The translations under genes and the position numbers were made by a program. This document shows positions 19,011 to 28,044 of a stretch of 64,000 bases of DNA, piece by piece. This DNA comes from Ruminococcus sp. (GTDB lineage: Bacteria; Bacillota; Clostridia; Oscillospirales; Ruminococcaceae), in the NCBI GenBank assembly GCA_015066805.1, contig SVNP01000002.1, positions 1 to 64,000 on the forward strand, given 5' to 3'. A model generated the notes under the pieces. The model saw nothing but the letters and a program-made list of their open reading frames with translations, had not been told where the DNA came from and did no database searches. Position 1 is the first letter of the stretch, and each line of letters begins with the position of its first letter.

Positions 19011-19042
19011 GTCGGAGCAGCGTACCCGTCGCCGGCTCCGAC
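19011..19042 (+). promoter_or_regulatory. 5' UTR hairpin, candidate L13 leader
   Basis: GTCGGAGC...GCTCCGAC just downstream of the -10 and upstream of rplM. Confidence 0.5.
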
Positions 19043-19071
19043 CCATAAAATATCTGATGGAGGAAGTTACT

Positions 19072-19500
19072 ATGTCAACAACCATGCCTAAGGTTGCCGA
19101 GATCAACCGGAAATGGTATATCCTTGACGCAGCAGGTCAGCCTCTTGGCCGCGTTGCTGCAAAGGCTGCTACGATCCTTCGTGGTAAGCACAAGCCCGAT
19201 TTCACTCCCAATGTGGATTGCGGCGATCACGTTATCATCATCAACTGCGCTGAGGCAGTTCTGACCGGTAAGAAGCTGGATCAGAAGTTCGAGATCTGGC
19301 ACACCGGCTGGATCGGCCACCTGAAGAAGGTTTCCTACCGCGAACTGATGGCAAAGCGTCCCGAGCACGCAATGTTCATTGCTGTTAAGGGTATGCTGAA
19401 GGACAATGCCATCGGCAGAGCATCTATGAAGCGTCTCCGCGTTTACGCAGGAGCAGACCACAAGAATCAGGCCCAGAAGCCTGAAATGTACGAGCTGTAA
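19072..19500 (+). CDS. rplM: 50S ribosomal protein L13
   Basis: [55 protein letters not shown]. Confidence 0.97.
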   Translation: MSTTMPKVAEINRKWYILDAAGQPLGRVAAKAATILRGKHKPDFTPNVDCGDHVIIINCAEAVLTGKKLDQKFEIWHTGWIGHLKKVSYRELMAKRPEHAMFIAVKGMLKDNAIGRASMKRLRVYAGADHKNQAQKPEMYEL

Positions 19501-19514
19501 GGAGGGCGTCTGCA

Positions 19515-19934
19515 ATGAGCGAAATCACTGTATCTTATCAGTCTAAGCTGAAGTCTTACTACGGCACCGGCAGAAGAAAGCACTCCGTTGCAAGAGTTCG
19601 TCTGTACCCCGGTAACGGCAATGTAACCATTAACGGCAGAACCATCGACAACTACTTTGGTCTGGAGACCCTGAAGCTGATCGTTCGTCAGCCTCTGGCT
19701 CTCACCGGCACTGCAGAGCAGTTCGATATCGTCTGCACTGTTGCAGGCGGCGGTGTGACCGGTCAGGCAGGTGCTATCCGTCACGGTGTTGCACGTGCAC
19801 TGCTCCAGTTTGATGCTGAGCTGCGTCCTGCTCTGAAGAAGGCAGGCTTCCTGACTCGTGACCCCAGAATGAAGGAGAGAAAGAAGTACGGCCTGAAGGC
19901 TGCACGTCGCGCTCCTCAGTTCTCCAAGAGATAA
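19515..19934 (+). CDS. rpsI: 30S ribosomal protein S9
   Basis: [19 protein letters not shown]...[24 protein letters not shown]. Confidence 0.97.
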   Translation: MSEITVSYQSKLKSYYGTGRRKHSVARVRLYPGNGNVTINGRTIDNYFGLETLKLIVRQPLALTGTAEQFDIVCTVAGGGVTGQAGAIRHGVARALLQFDAELRPALKKAGFLTRDPRMKERKKYGLKAARRAPQFSKR

Positions 19935-19945
19935 TTTGTTCTTGC

Positions 19946-19981
19946 AAAAAACCACGCAGATGCTTCTGCGTGGTTTTTTTG
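19946..19981 (+). terminator. Rho-independent terminator after rpsI
   Basis: ACCACGCAGA tgct TCTGCGTGGTTTTTTT. Confidence 0.9.
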
Positions 19982-20024
19982 TTGCGGATGAGTATGAACA
20001 AATTGTAAATTCCGGAGTTTCCTC

Positions 20025-20079
20025 TTGACAGTTGAGTGTTCGATCAACTATAATAGATACAGTTGAACAATAACTCAAC
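20025..20079 (+). promoter_or_regulatory. ArsR-type promoter/operator with two matching operators
   Basis: TTGACA (20025) and TATAAT (20049); GTTGAGTGTTCGATCAAC fills the spacer (20031-20048), GTTGAACAATAACTCAAC follows (20062-20079). Confidence 0.8.
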
Positions 20080-20096
20080 CGAAAGGAGAACCGATC

Positions 20097-20471
20097 ATGA
20101 GCCGGAATGAATTTATCTGTGACTGCAATTGCATTCATGAGGAGCAGGTGGAAAAGACCCTTGCCCGTATGCCCGATGCCGAAACACTGGATCGGCTGGC
20201 AGCTTTCTACAAGATGATCGGGGACAGTACCCGCTGCAAGATCCTGTTTGCCCTGCTGGAACAGCCCATGTGCGTGTGCGATCTGGCCAATGTGCTTTCC
20301 ATGACCAAGTCGGCGGTGTCCCATCAGCTCAGCAAAATGCGGGGGTGTAGCATGATCACCTGCGAAAAACGCGGCAAAGAAGTTTACTATCGGCTGGATG
20401 ACCATCATGTTTCCACGATTTTTGAGCTGAGCCTGACGCATATCTGCCACCGAAAGGAGGAAGAAGCATGA
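20097..20471 (+). CDS. ArsR/SmtB-family metal-responsive repressor
   Basis: MIGDSTRCKILFALLEQPMCVCDLANVLSMTKSAVSHQLSKMR; CVCDLA metal-site motif as in CadC-type proteins. Confidence 0.92.
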   Translation: MSRNEFICDCNCIHEEQVEKTLARMPDAETLDRLAAFYKMIGDSTRCKILFALLEQPMCVCDLANVLSMTKSAVSHQLSKMRGCSMITCEKRGKEVYYRLDDHHVSTIFELSLTHICHRKEEEA

Positions 20472-21364
20472 AAACGGAAAAGAATATCCTCATTGCGTTT
20501 TTGCTGAATTTGTTTTTCTCGCTACTGGAGCTGGTGGGCGGTGTGTTCACCAACAGTGTTGCCATTCTTTCCGATGCGGTCCATGATTTCGGTGATGCCC
20601 TCAGTATCGGCGTCTCATGGATTCTGGAGCGAAAAAGCAAGCAGCAGCCTGATGATCGGTTTACCTACGGCTACGGCAGATATTCGGTGATCGGCAGCGT
20701 GATTACCACGCTGGTGCTGGTATTCGGCTCCGGTATGGTGATGATCCATGCGGTAGAGCGATTGTTTAAGCCCCATGCGGTACACAGCGGCGGTATGCTT
20801 GTGCTGGCGGTGATCGGCCTTGCGGTAAATTTAGTGGCTGCCTTTGTTACAAGAGAGGGCGATTCTCTGAACCGTAAAGCTGTGAATCTGCATATGCTGG
20901 AGGATGTGCTGGGCTGGGCGGTGGTGCTGGTGGGTGCCGTTATCATGCACTTTACGGGCTGGAGCATTATTGATCCGCTGCTTTCTGCGACTCTGGCGGT
21001 GTATATCCTGATTCATGCTGTGGGACATCTGAAGGAATCCCTGAACTTGTTTCTGGAGGGCGCACCCGAGGGCGTATCTGCTGCGGAGGTGCGGCAGGCT
21101 GCACTGGCTGTGGAAGGCGTTGAGGACGTGCATCATGTGCATTTGTGGAGCATGGACGGCTACCGCCATTTTGCAACCATGCATCTGGTTGCCCAAGGTG
21201 ATGCGGCGATCATCAAGCATGAGGTGAGAGAAGCCTTGGAGGCTTTGCATATCAGCCATGTTACGTTGGAACTGGAGCATCCCGCAGAGGATTGCCATGC
21301 GGCAAGCTGTAATGGCGGAAAGAGAGATAAAGCCTGTCACGGGCATTATCACCACCATCATTGA
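20468..21364 (+). CDS. cation diffusion facilitator (CzcD-like)
   Basis: NSVAILSDAVHDFGDALSIGVSW; His-rich C-terminus CHGHYHHHH; overlaps the arsR-like gene. Confidence 0.93.
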   Translation: MKTEKNILIAFLLNLFFSLLELVGGVFTNSVAILSDAVHDFGDALSIGVSWILERKSKQQPDDRFTYGYGRYSVIGSVITTLVLVFGSGMVMIHAVERLFKPHAVHSGGMLVLAVIGLAVNLVAAFVTREGDSLNRKAVNLHMLEDVLGWAVVLVGAVIMHFTGWSIIDPLLSATLAVYILIHAVGHLKESLNLFLEGAPEGVSAAEVRQAALAVEGVEDVHHVHLWSMDGYRHFATMHLVAQGDAAIIKHEVREALEALHISHVTLELEHPAEDCHAASCNGGKRDKACHGHYHHHH

Positions 21365-21538
21365 GCAGAAAAACGACTGCTGTCAAAAAACAGAGCATTT
21401 GGCAGAAAACGGGAGAAAACTACGGAAAATACGCAAAAAGCCATTTCCACTTCGTTTTCTTGCGGTTTGCGAAGTTTGTCGGATTATGGTATGATAAAAG
21501 CACAGACGCTTTCATATAACATTTGGAGGTATTACATT

Positions 21539-21934
21539 ATGAATTGTCCTCATTGCGGCGCACCGCAGGAGGGGAATCTGCACTTCTGCACACATTGCGG
21601 GCAAACCCTGATGCAGAACGGCGTTCCCATGCAGCCTGCACATACCATGCCCGTACCGCCGATATATCCTGCACTGCAGGTGCCGGAAGACCACAAGCCC
21701 ATTTCCCCTTGGGGATATCTGGGCTACACGCTGCTGTACTGTATTCCCGTGCTGGGGTGGATCTTCCTGCTGATCTTTTCTTTCGGCGGCAGCAAGAACA
21801 TCAATGTGCGGAATTATGCCCGTTCCTATGGCATTCTGTACCTGATCTCCGTTATCCTTGCTGTTGTGATTCTGGTGCTGATGTTCGCTTTGTTCGGCAG
21901 TCTGCTGGCAGCCTTGGAAGGCATGCCTGCTTAA
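21539..21934 (+). CDS. zinc-ribbon membrane protein
   Basis: MNCPHCGAPQEGNLHFCTHCGQTL plus two TM segments. Confidence 0.8.
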   Translation: MNCPHCGAPQEGNLHFCTHCGQTLMQNGVPMQPAHTMPVPPIYPALQVPEDHKPISPWGYLGYTLLYCIPVLGWIFLLIFSFGGSKNINVRNYARSYGILYLISVILAVVILVLMFALFGSLLAALEGMPA

Positions 21935-21947
21935 AGGAGGGAATACG

Positions 21948-22292
21948 ATGAATTGTCCGAATTGCGGCAGCTATATGCATGAAGGCACCACCTATTGCTC
22001 TCATTGCGGTGTGCAGACCATACCCACGCAGGTGCCTGTTGAGTATAAGCCCATTACCCCTTGGGGCTATGTGGGTTACTATATCCTGTACCAGATCCCT
22101 CTGATCGGCTTTATCATTATGCTGATCAATGCTTTTGGCAGCAATACCAATGTGCATCTGAAGAACCTTTCCCGCTGCTATCTGATTTTGTACATCATTG
22201 CCGTTGTGATCTATGTGATCTATTTTGCGCTGATCATTATCGGCATATCGGCTTCGCCCGAATTTGCTTATTCTGCCTGTATATCCGTTTGA
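21948..22292 (+). CDS. zinc-ribbon membrane protein, paralogue of preceding gene
   Basis: MNCPNCGSYMHEGTTYCSHCGVQT; PITPWGYVGYYILYQIPLIGFIIMLINAFG parallels PISPWGYLGYTLLYCIPVLGWIFLLIFSFG. Confidence 0.8.
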   Translation: MNCPNCGSYMHEGTTYCSHCGVQTIPTQVPVEYKPITPWGYVGYYILYQIPLIGFIIMLINAFGSNTNVHLKNLSRCYLILYIIAVVIYVIYFALIIIGISASPEFAYSACISV

Positions 22293-22296
22293 AGTC

Positions 22297-22334
22297 AGCA
22301 AGGATGTCTCTGTGTGGGGCATCCTTGCTTTTTT
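22297..22334 (+). terminator. Rho-independent terminator
   Basis: AGCAAGGATGTC...GGCATCCTTGCTTTTTT. Confidence 0.85.
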
Positions 22335-22441
22335 GACAGCATAGCATGATCGTAGATGCCACTTTTTGAGAATCAGACTGCGGTTTTTTGTCGGATTTGC
22401 AGAAAACACAAGGGCGGGACTTCCGCCTGCGTGAAAAATAC

Positions 22442-22470
22442 TTGCATTCTGCAATGAAATCTGCTATAAT
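22442..22470 (+). promoter_or_regulatory. Sigma-A promoter of glutamine synthetase gene
   Basis: TTGCAT - 17 nt - TATAAT. Confidence 0.7.
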
Positions 22471-22532
22471 ATTACGTTGAGAATCCCTCGATGAGGGGGT
22501 GAAGAACAGATCGCAAAAAAAGGAGAGTTCTT

Positions 22533-24638
22533 ATGGAAACCTGCGATGTGAAGCGTACTGCTGCGCCGGATGAATATTTCGGCTGTAATGTATTCAATGA
22601 GAGCGTTATGCGGAGCTATCTGCCCCGCAAGGTGTTTGAGGCGGTTCTGCGTACCAAGCGTATGGGTACTGCGCTGCCCAAGGATACCGCCGATGTAGTG
22701 GCCAGTGCCATGAAGGACTGGGCTGTCAGCAAGGGTTGTACCCACTATACCCACTGGTTCCAGCCTATGACCGGCATTACCGCCGAGAAGCATGATGCCT
22801 TTTTATCTCCTTCCGGAGATGGCGTGATCCTGGAGTTTTCCGGTAAGGAGCTGATCAAGGGCGAGCCGGATGCTTCCTCCTTCCCTTCGGGCGGTCTGCG
22901 TGCCACCTTTGAGGCCAGAGGCTATACTGCATGGGATCCCACCTCGGATGCCTTTATCAAGGATCGTACCCTGTGCATTCCCACTGCTTTCTGTTCCTAT
23001 ACCGGCGAGGTGCTGGATAAAAAAACCCCCCTGCTCCGTTCCATGGAGGTCGTCAGTCGTCAGACTGTCCGTATGCTGCGTTTGTTCGGCAATACCAATG
23101 TGCAGCGTGTAGTGACCACCGTCGGCCCTGAGCAGGAGTATTTCCTCATTGACAAAGCCGCCTACGACAGTCGTGAGGATCTGATTCTGACCGGCCGTAC
23201 TTTGTTCGGCGCAAAGCCTCCCCGCGGTGAGGAAATGGATGACCACTATTTCGGCAACCTGACCCAGCGTGTTTCCGATTTTATGCGTGAGCTGGATGAG
23301 GAGCTGTGGAAGCTGGGCATCTACGCCAAAACCGAGCATAACGAGGTCGCACCGGCCCAGCATGAGCTGGCACCTGTGTACACCACTGCCAATATCGCTG
23401 CCGACCACAATCAGCTTACCATGGAGCTGATGAAAAAAACTGCCCTCAAGCACGGTCTGGTCTGCCTGCTGCATGAAAAGCCCTTTGCAGGTGTCAGCGG
23501 ATCGGGCAAGCATAACAACTGGTCCCTGACTACCGATGATGGACAGAATCTGCTGGACCCCGGCGATACCCCCCAGGATAACCTGCAGTTTTTGCTGGTG
23601 CTGTGTGCCTTCCTGAAAGGCATCAAGGAGTATGCACCGCTGCTGCGTCTGGCTTCTGCCTCGGCAGGCAATGATAACCGCCTGGGCGGTAACGAAGCGC
23701 CGCCTACCGTGATCTCCGTATTCATCGGTGATGATCTGCAGCGTGTGCTGGATGCCATCGAGCAGGGTAAGCCTCTGGATGGCTGCGGTAAGGAAAAGTT
23801 CAATCTGGGTGTGGATGCCATGCCTCAGTTCCGCAAGGACAGCACCGACCGTAACCGTACCTCTCCCATTGCCTTTACGGGCAACAAGTTCGAGTTCCGT
23901 ATGCTGGGTGCTGCGGATTCCATCTCCTGCTGCAATTTTATTCTCAACACCATTTTTGCATGGGAAATGGATCAGTTTGCCACCGAGCTGGAGCAGGCAG
24001 AGGACTTTGAAACTGCCCTGAAGGAGCTGCTGGTACGCAATATCCGTGAAAATAAGGACATCATCTTTAATGGCAACGGCTACGGCGATGCATGGTTTGA
24101 TGAGTGCAAACGCCGCAATCTGCCCAATTATCCCTCTACCGTGGAGGCCCTGGAGCAGTACACCCGTGATGAGTTCGTGGCGATCTTTGAGAAATACGGC
24201 GTGCTGAACCGTGCAGAGATCACCTCCCGTCGGGATATTTTGCTGGAAAATTACAGCAAGACCGTACATATCGAGGCCAAAACCATGCTGGATATGGCAA
24301 GAAAGCTGATTTTGCCCACCGCCATCTCCTATGCAAAGGAGATCTGCGATGCCATTACCGCAAAGCGGATTGTGAATCTGGATGCCAGAGTGGAGGAGGC
24401 GATTGCCGCCGAAGTCAACGATCTGACAGCCTGCCTGTATGATGCGGTCAATGAGCTGGCTGCCAAGATCAATGATATCGCTCGCTGTGAGGGTGCGCTG
24501 GAAACCGCATCCTACATCCGCAAGAACATTGTACCTGCCATGGAGCGTCTGCGTACTCCCGCCGATGCGCTGGAGCTGCTGGTGCCTGCGGACAAGTGGC
24601 CCTTCCCGTCCTATTCCGATATTCTCTATAACATCTGA
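22533..24638 (+). CDS. glnN: glutamine synthetase type III
   Basis: 701 aa; [59 protein letters not shown]. Confidence 0.93.
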   Translation: METCDVKRTAAPDEYFGCNVFNESVMRSYLPRKVFEAVLRTKRMGTALPKDTADVVASAMKDWAVSKGCTHYTHWFQPMTGITAEKHDAFLSPSGDGVILEFSGKELIKGEPDASSFPSGGLRATFEARGYTAWDPTSDAFIKDRTLCIPTAFCSYTGEVLDKKTPLLRSMEVVSRQTVRMLRLFGNTNVQRVVTTVGPEQEYFLIDKAAYDSREDLILTGRTLFGAKPPRGEEMDDHYFGNLTQRVSDFMRELDEELWKLGIYAKTEHNEVAPAQHELAPVYTTANIAADHNQLTMELMKKTALKHGLVCLLHEKPFAGVSGSGKHNNWSLTTDDGQNLLDPGDTPQDNLQFLLVLCAFLKGIKEYAPLLRLASASAGNDNRLGGNEAPPTVISVFIGDDLQRVLDAIEQGKPLDGCGKEKFNLGVDAMPQFRKDSTDRNRTSPIAFTGNKFEFRMLGAADSISCCNFILNTIFAWEMDQFATELEQAEDFETALKELLVRNIRENKDIIFNGNGYGDAWFDECKRRNLPNYPSTVEALEQYTRDEFVAIFEKYGVLNRAEITSRRDILLENYSKTVHIEAKTMLDMARKLILPTAISYAKEICDAITAKRIVNLDARVEEAIAAEVNDLTACLYDAVNELAAKINDIARCEGALETASYIRKNIVPAMERLRTPADALELLVPADKWPFPSYSDILYNI

Positions 24639-24671
24639 TGACCCTTTTTTCCGGAAAGTGAGCTGATTCCC

Positions 24672-25727
24672 TTGCGCGAGGATGCTGTCCTGTGCCTTCT
24701 GCCGGAGCTGCTGCTGCCTTGGTATGCGGCAAATGCCCGTGATCTTCCGTGGCGGAAAGACCGTGAGCCGTACCATGTATGGCTTTCGGAGATCATGCTG
24801 CAGCAAACCCGAGTGGAGGCTGTAAAGCCCTACTACCTTCGCTTTTTGGCGCAGCTACCGCAGGTTGGTGATCTTGCCCGCTGCGAGGATGATGCACTGA
24901 TGAAGCTGTGGGAGGGGCTGGGCTATTATAGCCGTGCAAGAAATCTGAAAAAAGCCGCACAGGTCATTGCCGAACAGTACCATGGCGTGTTCCCCGCAGA
25001 TCATAAAAAGCTGCTGGCATTGCCGGGCGTAGGTGATTATACCGCAGGTGCGGTGGCATCCATTTGCTTTGAGCTGCCTGAGCCTGCCGTGGACGGCAAT
25101 GTGCTGCGGGTCATCAGCCGATTGTGCGCCGATGGCCGTTGTGTGGATGATGCAGCCGTGAAAAAAGAGATCCGTGGGCTGCTGCTGCCTGTGTATGAGG
25201 CTTGCAGCCATCGCGGAACACTGACACAGGCCTTGATGGAGCTTGGCGCAACGATCTGTATTCCCAATGGCAAGCCCCTGTGCCATGTCTGCCCTTGCAA
25301 AGCTGTCTGCCGTGCAAGGCAGGAGGGGAGCACTGAGCAATATCCTGTGCGGAAGCAGAAAAAACCTCGTAAGATCGAGAAATACACCGTGTATGTACTG
25401 CGCTGCGGTGATGAGATTGCCTTGCAAAAACGCCCTGCAAAGGGCTTACTGGCAGGGCTTTGGGAGCTGCCGCATACCGATGGGCATTGTTCCATGCAGC
25501 AGGCTCTGCGTATGGCCGAAAGCTGGGGCTGTCATCCCACGGAAGCGGTATCGGTCACCGGCTGTACCCATATCTTTACCCATATAGAATGGCATATGCA
25601 GAGCATATATCTGCTGTGCAGCCGCCGCTGCGAAGGATTTACTTGGGTCAGCCTGCAATCGCTGGCGGAAGAAACGCCGCTGCCAACGGCTTTCCGTGTG
25701 GCGTTGCCCGATTTTGAACAAATATGA
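24672..25727 (+). CDS. mutY: A/G-specific adenine glycosylase
   Basis: LPWRKDREPYHVWLSEIMLQQTRVEAVKPYY, LPGVGDYTAGAV, C-x6-C-x2-C-x5-C cluster; TTG start. Confidence 0.93.
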   Translation: MREDAVLCLLPELLLPWYAANARDLPWRKDREPYHVWLSEIMLQQTRVEAVKPYYLRFLAQLPQVGDLARCEDDALMKLWEGLGYYSRARNLKKAAQVIAEQYHGVFPADHKKLLALPGVGDYTAGAVASICFELPEPAVDGNVLRVISRLCADGRCVDDAAVKKEIRGLLLPVYEACSHRGTLTQALMELGATICIPNGKPLCHVCPCKAVCRARQEGSTEQYPVRKQKKPRKIEKYTVYVLRCGDEIALQKRPAKGLLAGLWELPHTDGHCSMQQALRMAESWGCHPTEAVSVTGCTHIFTHIEWHMQSIYLLCSRRCEGFTWVSLQSLAEETPLPTAFRVALPDFEQI

Positions 25728-25871
25728 CAATCAAGCCGTTGTACGCAGAAAGGTACAGCGGCTTGCTGTGTTTTGCTGTACGTTTTTTCTGTCGGAATGC
25801 TTGACAGATGCGGAAAATATGGTATAATAAAAAGGATAGGTTGATTTTTTCCGAAAAGAAGGAATTTGTGT

Positions 25872-27080
25872 ATGAAATCATTGTTTTGGTACGGAAAACG
25901 CGTTGTTGCCGCTGCTTTGGCAGCTCTGATGACGGCTCCGGTTTTATGCGGCTGCGAGGAAGGCAGCAAAGCCCCCGAAACTCCGGAGGAGTTTCACGAT
26001 GCCATGGTGGATCGTTCTGTTGTCAGCGTAGGCAATACAGAACGCATCGGCAAGGTGTTTGACCGTGCTGCCAAGGGCGAGGATATCATCATTGCTTACA
26101 TCGGCGGCTCTATTACCGAGGGCTATTCGGTGGGTTCCCAGTCGCCGCTGTGTTATGCTTCTCTGTCGGCACAGCAGTTTCAGGCGGATTATATGCAGGG
26201 CGGTACCGTAACCTGCCAGAACAACGGACTTTCGGGTACGCCTTCCGTTCTGGGCAACCTGCGTGCGCCCAAAGAGATGCTGGCGACTTCTCCCGATGTG
26301 ATCTTCATTGAATTTGCAGTCAATGACGGCGGAGAATACCAGTACCAGACCGCCTACGAGAGTCTGGTGAAAACCTGCGTGGAGCAGGAAAACCAGCCTG
26401 CCGTGATTTTGCTGTTTACCTACATGGAAACAGGCCATACCTGTCAGGAAAATCAGCAGGCAATCGGTGAGCATTATGATCTTGGCATGATCAGTGTGCG
26501 GGATGCCATCTTGCCCGAAATGAATGAGGGCAGAATGATCTGGGATGATTATGCCGATGATGACGTGCATCCCAATCAGGCAGGGCATGCTCTGGTGGCG
26601 GAGTTCATTGACCGTTACTTTGAAAAAGCTGCCGCTGTGAAAAAATCCGAAGCCTACACCGTGCCTGCGGAGACCCTGCACCCCGATGTACATCTGGGGG
26701 CTGCTTTGTGGGATGCCACCAATCTGCGGTTCCGTGAGGGCGCATGGGATATGCGAAGCTCCAACAGCCATTTTAATGCAGGCTTTACCTATGTTCCCGG
26801 CAGAGATAACGAATCCTTGTGGTTTGAAGTGACTGCCAAGGATCTGTTTGTGGTGTATAAAAAGGCTGCATCCAACAATTACGGCATGATCGGCGTGTAT
26901 GTGAATGGTTCTCTGGAGGCCATTGTGAACGGCTACGGTGCCAACGCATGGGGCGGCCCTGCGGTGGATCTGGTTTACGAGGGTGAAAGCGAACAGAAGC
27001 TGGAAGTGGAGATCCGTATGCTGGATGACCATGTGGATAAAGCCTTTGAAGTGTTTGCCATCGGTACCTCTGCCCAATGA
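25872..27080 (+). CDS. SGNH/GDSL-family hydrolase lipoprotein with C-terminal beta domain
   Basis: Lipobox-like LCGC; IAYIGGSITEGYS nucleophile block; DDVHPNQAGH catalytic D/H block. Confidence 0.85.
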   Translation: MKSLFWYGKRVVAAALAALMTAPVLCGCEEGSKAPETPEEFHDAMVDRSVVSVGNTERIGKVFDRAAKGEDIIIAYIGGSITEGYSVGSQSPLCYASLSAQQFQADYMQGGTVTCQNNGLSGTPSVLGNLRAPKEMLATSPDVIFIEFAVNDGGEYQYQTAYESLVKTCVEQENQPAVILLFTYMETGHTCQENQQAIGEHYDLGMISVRDAILPEMNEGRMIWDDYADDDVHPNQAGHALVAEFIDRYFEKAAAVKKSEAYTVPAETLHPDVHLGAALWDATNLRFREGAWDMRSSNSHFNAGFTYVPGRDNESLWFEVTAKDLFVVYKKAASNNYGMIGVYVNGSLEAIVNGYGANAWGGPAVDLVYEGESEQKLEVEIRMLDDHVDKAFEVFAIGTSAQ

Positions 27081-27622
27081 ACGGACAGCAGCAACGAAAA
27101 AAGCCGCACATCAGCTATCGGGTAGCGTTAGGTGGCATTGTGGCGGCTTTATGCCTGATGACTATGCTGATGGCGGGTGTGTTCCCTATATTATACATTG
27201 CCGCACCTATGGTCGCCGGTGTGCTGCTGGTGATTCTGGTGGAGGAAGTAAGCACAGGCTGGGCTTTGCTCACCTATGCCGCTACCGCTGTGCTTTCCGT
27301 ATTTGTGGTGCCCGATAAGGAAGCGACGCTGATGTTTGTGCTGTTTTTCGGGTACTATCCGCTGCTTCGCCCGAAGATCAAACGGTTTTCGTCCAAGGCA
27401 CTGCGTCTGTTTCTAAAAATTGCCTTGTATCAGGCATTCCTGATGGCGGATTATCTGCTGACCGTGTATGTGCTGGGTATGCCCACCTTTGATGAGTTTG
27501 CGCCTTGGGTGCTGCCCCTTCTGGATCTTGCGGCAACAGCGGTGTTTTTGATGTATGACAGCCTGCTGGACGGTATGACGGCATTTTATCGGCAGGTGGT
27601 GCGGAAACGGCTGAGAAGGTGA
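27077..27622 (+). CDS. hypothetical membrane protein
   Basis: Multi-TM ORF overlapping the SGNH gene stop (ATGA). Confidence 0.7.
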   Translation: MNGQQQRKKPHISYRVALGGIVAALCLMTMLMAGVFPILYIAAPMVAGVLLVILVEEVSTGWALLTYAATAVLSVFVVPDKEATLMFVLFFGYYPLLRPKIKRFSSKALRLFLKIALYQAFLMADYLLTVYVLGMPTFDEFAPWVLPLLDLAATAVFLMYDSLLDGMTAFYRQVVRKRLRR

Positions 27623-27636
27623 AAGAGGGGAGCATT

Positions 27637-28008
27637 ATGGGCTTTTCCGTGCGGTTTCGGAAGAAAACAGCAGGTCTCAATGCTGAGGAATTGCAGCAGT
27701 ATCGAAGCTGGAAGCGGCTGATGCTTGGGGTTTGTCTTGGCAGCTCGGTTGTGCTGAGGATAATAGGGTTTGTGTTTTCTGTCATAGAGCTTACCATCCT
27801 CGGCTGTATTCTCACCCTGATTGTTTTTCCTGTTATCATTGCTGCGCTGCTGACGCTTCGTTGTCCGGAGGTCTGGTATCGGGTGTGGTACAGCAAGCAT
27901 CGCGGCAAGCGTTTTTCATGTTTTATGGAACTGATACAGCTCATCCTATGCTTCGAGGCACTCTGGTTGCTGATCGCATATGGATGGATCTGTTTTCTGG
28001 CATACTGA
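27637..28008 (+). CDS. hypothetical membrane protein
   Basis: ATG at 27637 with GAGGGG RBS; two TM segments. Confidence 0.6.
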   Translation: MGFSVRFRKKTAGLNAEELQQYRSWKRLMLGVCLGSSVVLRIIGFVFSVIELTILGCILTLIVFPVIIAALLTLRCPEVWYRVWYSKHRGKRFSCFMELIQLILCFEALWLLIAYGWICFLAY

Positions 28009-28044
28009 ATGATTGTAAATTATTTTTGATAAGGAGATAAAACT

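Noticed and set aside
22803-24806. 667-aa minus-strand ORF
   Set aside because: Antisense shadow of the glutamine synthetase gene.
25733-25763. Hairpin after mutY (AAGCCGTTGTAC...GTACAGCGGCTTG) as a novel element
   Set aside because: Most simply a weak transcription terminator; nothing else unusual.
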